DNA of 64,000 nucleotides from Limnanthes douglasii subsp. nivea (taxonomy: Eukaryota; Streptophyta; Magnoliopsida; Brassicales; Limnanthaceae): positions 102,619,278 to 102,683,277 of the forward strand of contig JAUPFV010000003.1 of NCBI GenBank assembly GCA_036936605.1, written 5' to 3'. The stretch's first letter is position 1, and every line of letters begins with the position of its first letter. The notes under the pieces are model-generated. The model saw nothing but the letters and a program-made list of their open reading frames with translations. It did no database searches and was not told the origin of the DNA. Of this stretch, positions 61,379 to 64,000 are shown in pieces. Both the position numbers and the translations under genes were made by a program.

Positions 61379-61572
61379 TAAAACGGTCTCAAAGAAAAAA
61401 ATTAATTTATAATAGTTAAATCTCATATCTATTCCATATACCTGGTCTCTTGGATGCTCTACTGCTGTATTAACGTGTGCCAAGACTTAATAATAGGCCC
61501 ATCTCACTGTTTGACTCTATTTATAGTTTTCCAGTAACACAAATCGAAGGAACACTTCTAGTATCGAGCACC

Positions 61573-62499
61573 ATGGATCAATTCTCAGGAGGAAATTGGA
61601 GTACGGTCCCAAACAACAATAACAATTATGTATCAACAACACCTTCGAATCAAGATCATAACTTCCTCGATCAACAACAACAATTTCAATATCAGCAACA
61701 GCAACACTTCCAACCCCAACCGCAGCAACCACCACGTATCGTACGGAAACCCTTCCAACCCCAACCGCAGCAACCACCACCTATCGTACAGCAACCCCAA
61801 CCACAGCAACAACAGCAGCAGAACCAACAGCACCAATCGCTCGCTTCACATTTCCACCTTTCTCCTGTCAGTAAATTCTTCAATTCATGCATCTCCAAAT
61901 CTTCATTTCTGTTGATTCTTATTTATCATCGATCTCTGGTTTTCTGCCCACAGTTAGTCGAGAAATTAGCCGATGTGATTGAGAATGGAGCAAGGGACCA
62001 GCAATCTGATTCATTGGTTCTTTCTCTGGTTATTCTAGGGTTTCGTTAGGTCTTGTGTTAAAATGCTTTATTGATTTGTTCTTTGTGATTAGGTTACTGA
62101 AGTGAACAACCATTTTGAGAAATGCCAGCAACTCTTGAACTCTATATCTGATTCCATAAGCTCCAGAGCTATGGTAATTGTATAGTGAAATTAGTAGAAT
62201 TTACAATTTGTGTTAGGTTTTTATTTGTATAATTGGTACTGTTTTTTTTATATTGGGTGTAGACTGTTGATAACTGGTGGTATTTTTTTTTATATTCGGT
62301 GTAGACTGTTGATGGACAGAAACAGAAGCTTGAAGAAACTGAGCAAATGCTTACTCAAAGAAGGTTCGATGTTTCTCCATAACTTTTCATTTCTGATGGT
62401 GTGTATTGAATTCATATTTTTAAAATCGATAACAGGGATTTGATTGCCAAGTATAAAAACTCTATAGAGGACATGGTCAAGACTGACCCGTCTCTGTAA
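61573..62499 (+). CDS. Mediator subunit 9, five exons
   Basis: Exons: 61573-61866, 61954-62016, 62093-62173, 62305-62363 and 62436-62499. Together they encode 186 residues in one frame. MDQFSGGNWS is the expected plant start; an upstream in-frame ATG at 61477 gives an unlikely extension. Residues 1-98 are Gln/Pro-rich (low complexity); then SLASHFHL, LVEKLADVIENGARDQQSDS, VNNHFEKCQQLLNSISDSI and QKQKLEETEQML.QRRDLIAKYKNSI, the helical Med9 domain. The subunit belongs to the Mediator middle module, which links transcription factors to RNA polymerase II. Introns have GT-AG ends, but intron 2 has a weak donor (GTTCTT). The frame is intact, so it is probably expressed. The gene is a likely source of the MED9 fragments elsewhere in the window. 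Confidence 0.93.
62243..62304 (+). repeat. Duplicated splice acceptor in front of MED9 exon 4
   Basis: A 42-bp tandem duplication carries two copies of tatattnggtgtagactgttgat. The first acceptor ends at 62262, the second at 62304. The first one leads into 14 codons that end in an in-frame TAG. Confidence 0.85.
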
Positions 62500-62500
62500 G

Positions 62501-63200
62501 GTAAGGTAACAAAATTCCTTACTTGAACATCGTTGGACTCAAGTATGTTTTAGTATATTTTTGGAATAGCTTGCTAATCTTGTAGGAGATTATGATCGGA
62601 AAAATATTCTATTATTTGCCCCAAACCATAAAGAATTTTTCATTTAAATCTGTATGCTAATGCTGGAAAGATTATCATCTATAGAATCGATTAGAAAATT
62701 AGTTAAGTTATAGGATATACTTGTAGAATTGATTAGAAAAGAATTCTTTTGTTTTTATATGTACTACTTTTTCCCTGTGTTCATGGTATGTTGCTAAGTT
62801 AGAATTAGCGCTAAAAGAGTGAGGCAAGTATAAAAATAAGACCTCCACTATTTGTCAGCTTTAAAACATAATTTAGTTTAGGAATCCTCCATCTACTGTA
62901 GTGTTTTTATTTTCAGTGTTCTAAGCACCATTTGTGCAGTCTAAAGAAATTATTTATGGGAATATAAACTTGTTCACCATTTGTGCAGTCTAAAGAAATT
63001 ATTTATGGGAATATAAACTTGTTCAGTCAGGCTTAGTTTTTATGATTTATGATACACTCTTTGACTGATTTTTTTGTTCTGCTTCTTTTCAGGTTGAATT
63101 GCACGGATGGTTCTGAACAGATTTGTAGAACCTGTTTGGAATAGGAATTTTTTTCTTAACATATTTCCTAATCCTATTTCCAAATCAGGCTAGGGTTAGG
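62501..63200 (+). other. MED9 3' region with a probable 3'-UTR intron
   Basis: Just after the stop, GTAAGG (62501) is a strong donor. ttcttttcag ends at 63092, and gttgaattgcacgg follows. The latter segment also occurs after tttttcag at 16087 and 18499, which supports a true exon edge. Within the intron, 62926-62974 and 62975-63023 are a 49-bp tandem duplication (caccatttgtgcagtctaaa). Confidence 0.6.
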
Positions 63201-63680
63201 GATATCCTCTGATTATTCAGAATTGTTTATTGTTTCACTTTTTCTTTTTTTTTTAATTTTCCTCTTCTTTTTTTATTACTTAGCTCTGTTAAATCCTAAT
63301 GGACTTGAGTCAGTTTCTAAAGGTACATATTCTTATCAGCTTCTTTTATTATAATTAATTTTTTGCACAAATATTTGTCCTAAATAGATTTTATTTTATG
63401 AAATTTAGACAATAACTTGATTTCATCTTATCCAATTTAAAAAAAAAAAAAAAAAGTTATTAAATATTAAATACAATATAAAGCATAAAAAAGAATAAGT
63501 ATAAGATATATTATAACAACTTTGTCCCCAATTTTAATCACAAAATAATAAAATTCGTTTTTCATTGATATAAGAGATCAATTTATTTTAAAAATATATT
63601 CTGTATTTTGATTTGCTCCTACTTTGTTCTCCCTGCAAAAATAGAAAAAAAAACTTAAATATAAACCTAACTTAAAAATA
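63201..63680. other. AT-rich spacer, no gene
   Basis: Contains a poly(A)-like run near 63441-63458 and a weak match to block B. No reading frame. Confidence 0.5.
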
Positions 63681-63790
63681 TGAAAAATTGATGATGATGG
63701 AACTTCTCTCCCAAGCGATCTCTTCTTGGAAATTTTTCTTCTCTTTGATTGTTGATCTTCTCTTCTTCCTTAGCTCTATGATTCTATGTT

Positions 63791-64000
63791 ATGGATTCTA
63801 ATACAAACAAACTTCCAACTCTCGAAGAGTTCCCGGCTCTTCACCATGAAATCGGATTTTCAAAGGCTAGAAAATCCTACGCAGAAACTGTCCGACAGTC
63901 CATTTCAAGCACAGATCATAGCCTTGAACTCAAGCCTGAATTCTATAAAGGACGATCATTTCACAATACAATATTCGATAGAGGTAAAAGATTTCTTGCT
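63791..64000 (+). CDS. LINE ORF1, N-terminus (runs off the window)
   Basis: An open frame of 70 codons to the window edge starts MDSNTNKLPTLEEFPAL, with KSYAETVRQS at about residues 29-38. 'FPxL' and 'SYAE' near the start are typical of plant LINE ORF1. The 5' leader (63690-63785) is pyrimidine-rich, as in LINE 5' UTRs. No stop or frameshift so far, so this could be a younger, more intact LINE than the others. ORF1 binds element RNA. It could also be another gene that starts alike. Confidence 0.55.
   Translation, partial: MDSNTNKLPTLEEFPALHHEIGFSKARKSYAETVRQSISSTDHSLELKPEFYKGRSFHNTIFDRGKRFLA

Noticed and set aside
61517..61915. Several Val/Leu- or Ser/Asn-rich frames over MED9 exon 1
   Set aside because: Other-frame readings of the Gln/Pro codon repeats of MED9.
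1..64000. CRISPR array or prokaryotic operon
   Set aside because: Tandem repeats lack unique spacers of even size, introns are present, and all proteins are plant or retroelement types.

Overview
This window looks like repeat-dominated nuclear DNA of a flowering plant, most likely a eudicot. It is very AT-rich, has short GT-AG introns, and carries plant Ty3/gypsy elements with an antisense extra gene, plant LINEs, plant-mobile-domain (PMD) repeats, MITEs and a TRIM-like element. Almost every retroelement reading frame is broken. The one well-supported intact host gene is a five-exon MED9 (Mediator subunit 9) at 61.57-62.50 kb on the + strand.

Layout. 0.06-7.34 kb and 20.7-26.3 kb are two copies of one segmental duplication: an A-rich leader, a decayed PMD-type gene (- strand), a fragment of the 3' part of MED9, an AT-rich block and a LINE (- strand). 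Copy 2 carries two deletions (about 1.04 and 0.6 kb); copy 1 is cut at 7340 by a GC-richer block (7.3-10.2 kb, - strand). That block is the best-preserved copy here of the antisense ORF (aORF) typical of Tat-type gypsy elements. 10.48-10.86 kb holds a broken plastid phosphoenolpyruvate/phosphate translocator fragment. 11.7-14.6 kb holds another PMD copy, interrupted by a TRIM-like element and flanked by direct repeats. 14.9-18.5 kb holds a MED9 pseudogene, a tRNA-derived SINE head and more copies of the A and B blocks. 29.6-32.1 kb is a further PMD copy.

32.6-34.3 kb and 44.4-44.8 kb (+ strand) are two halves of one LINE, split by a complete but dead 10-kb gypsy element (34.33-44.38 kb, - strand). 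One LTR of that element carries a 426-bp foldback MITE. A second gypsy element of the same type (44.8-53.76 kb, - strand) follows and lacks a visible 3' LTR. Its 5' end (gag leader + LTR + flank + half a MITE) is amplified into three head-to-tail units of about 3.07 kb (51.94-61.16 kb), which end about 400 bp upstream of MED9. The window closes with the start of a LINE ORF1 (63.79 kb, + strand).

The main themes are repeated copying of the MED9 locus into the surrounding repeats, nested retroelement insertion, and three independent copies of a spliced antisense retrotransposon gene with the same architecture. I saw no CRISPR, operon-type organisation or rRNA gene. Element boundaries were read by eye and are approximate unless a target-site duplication is quoted.
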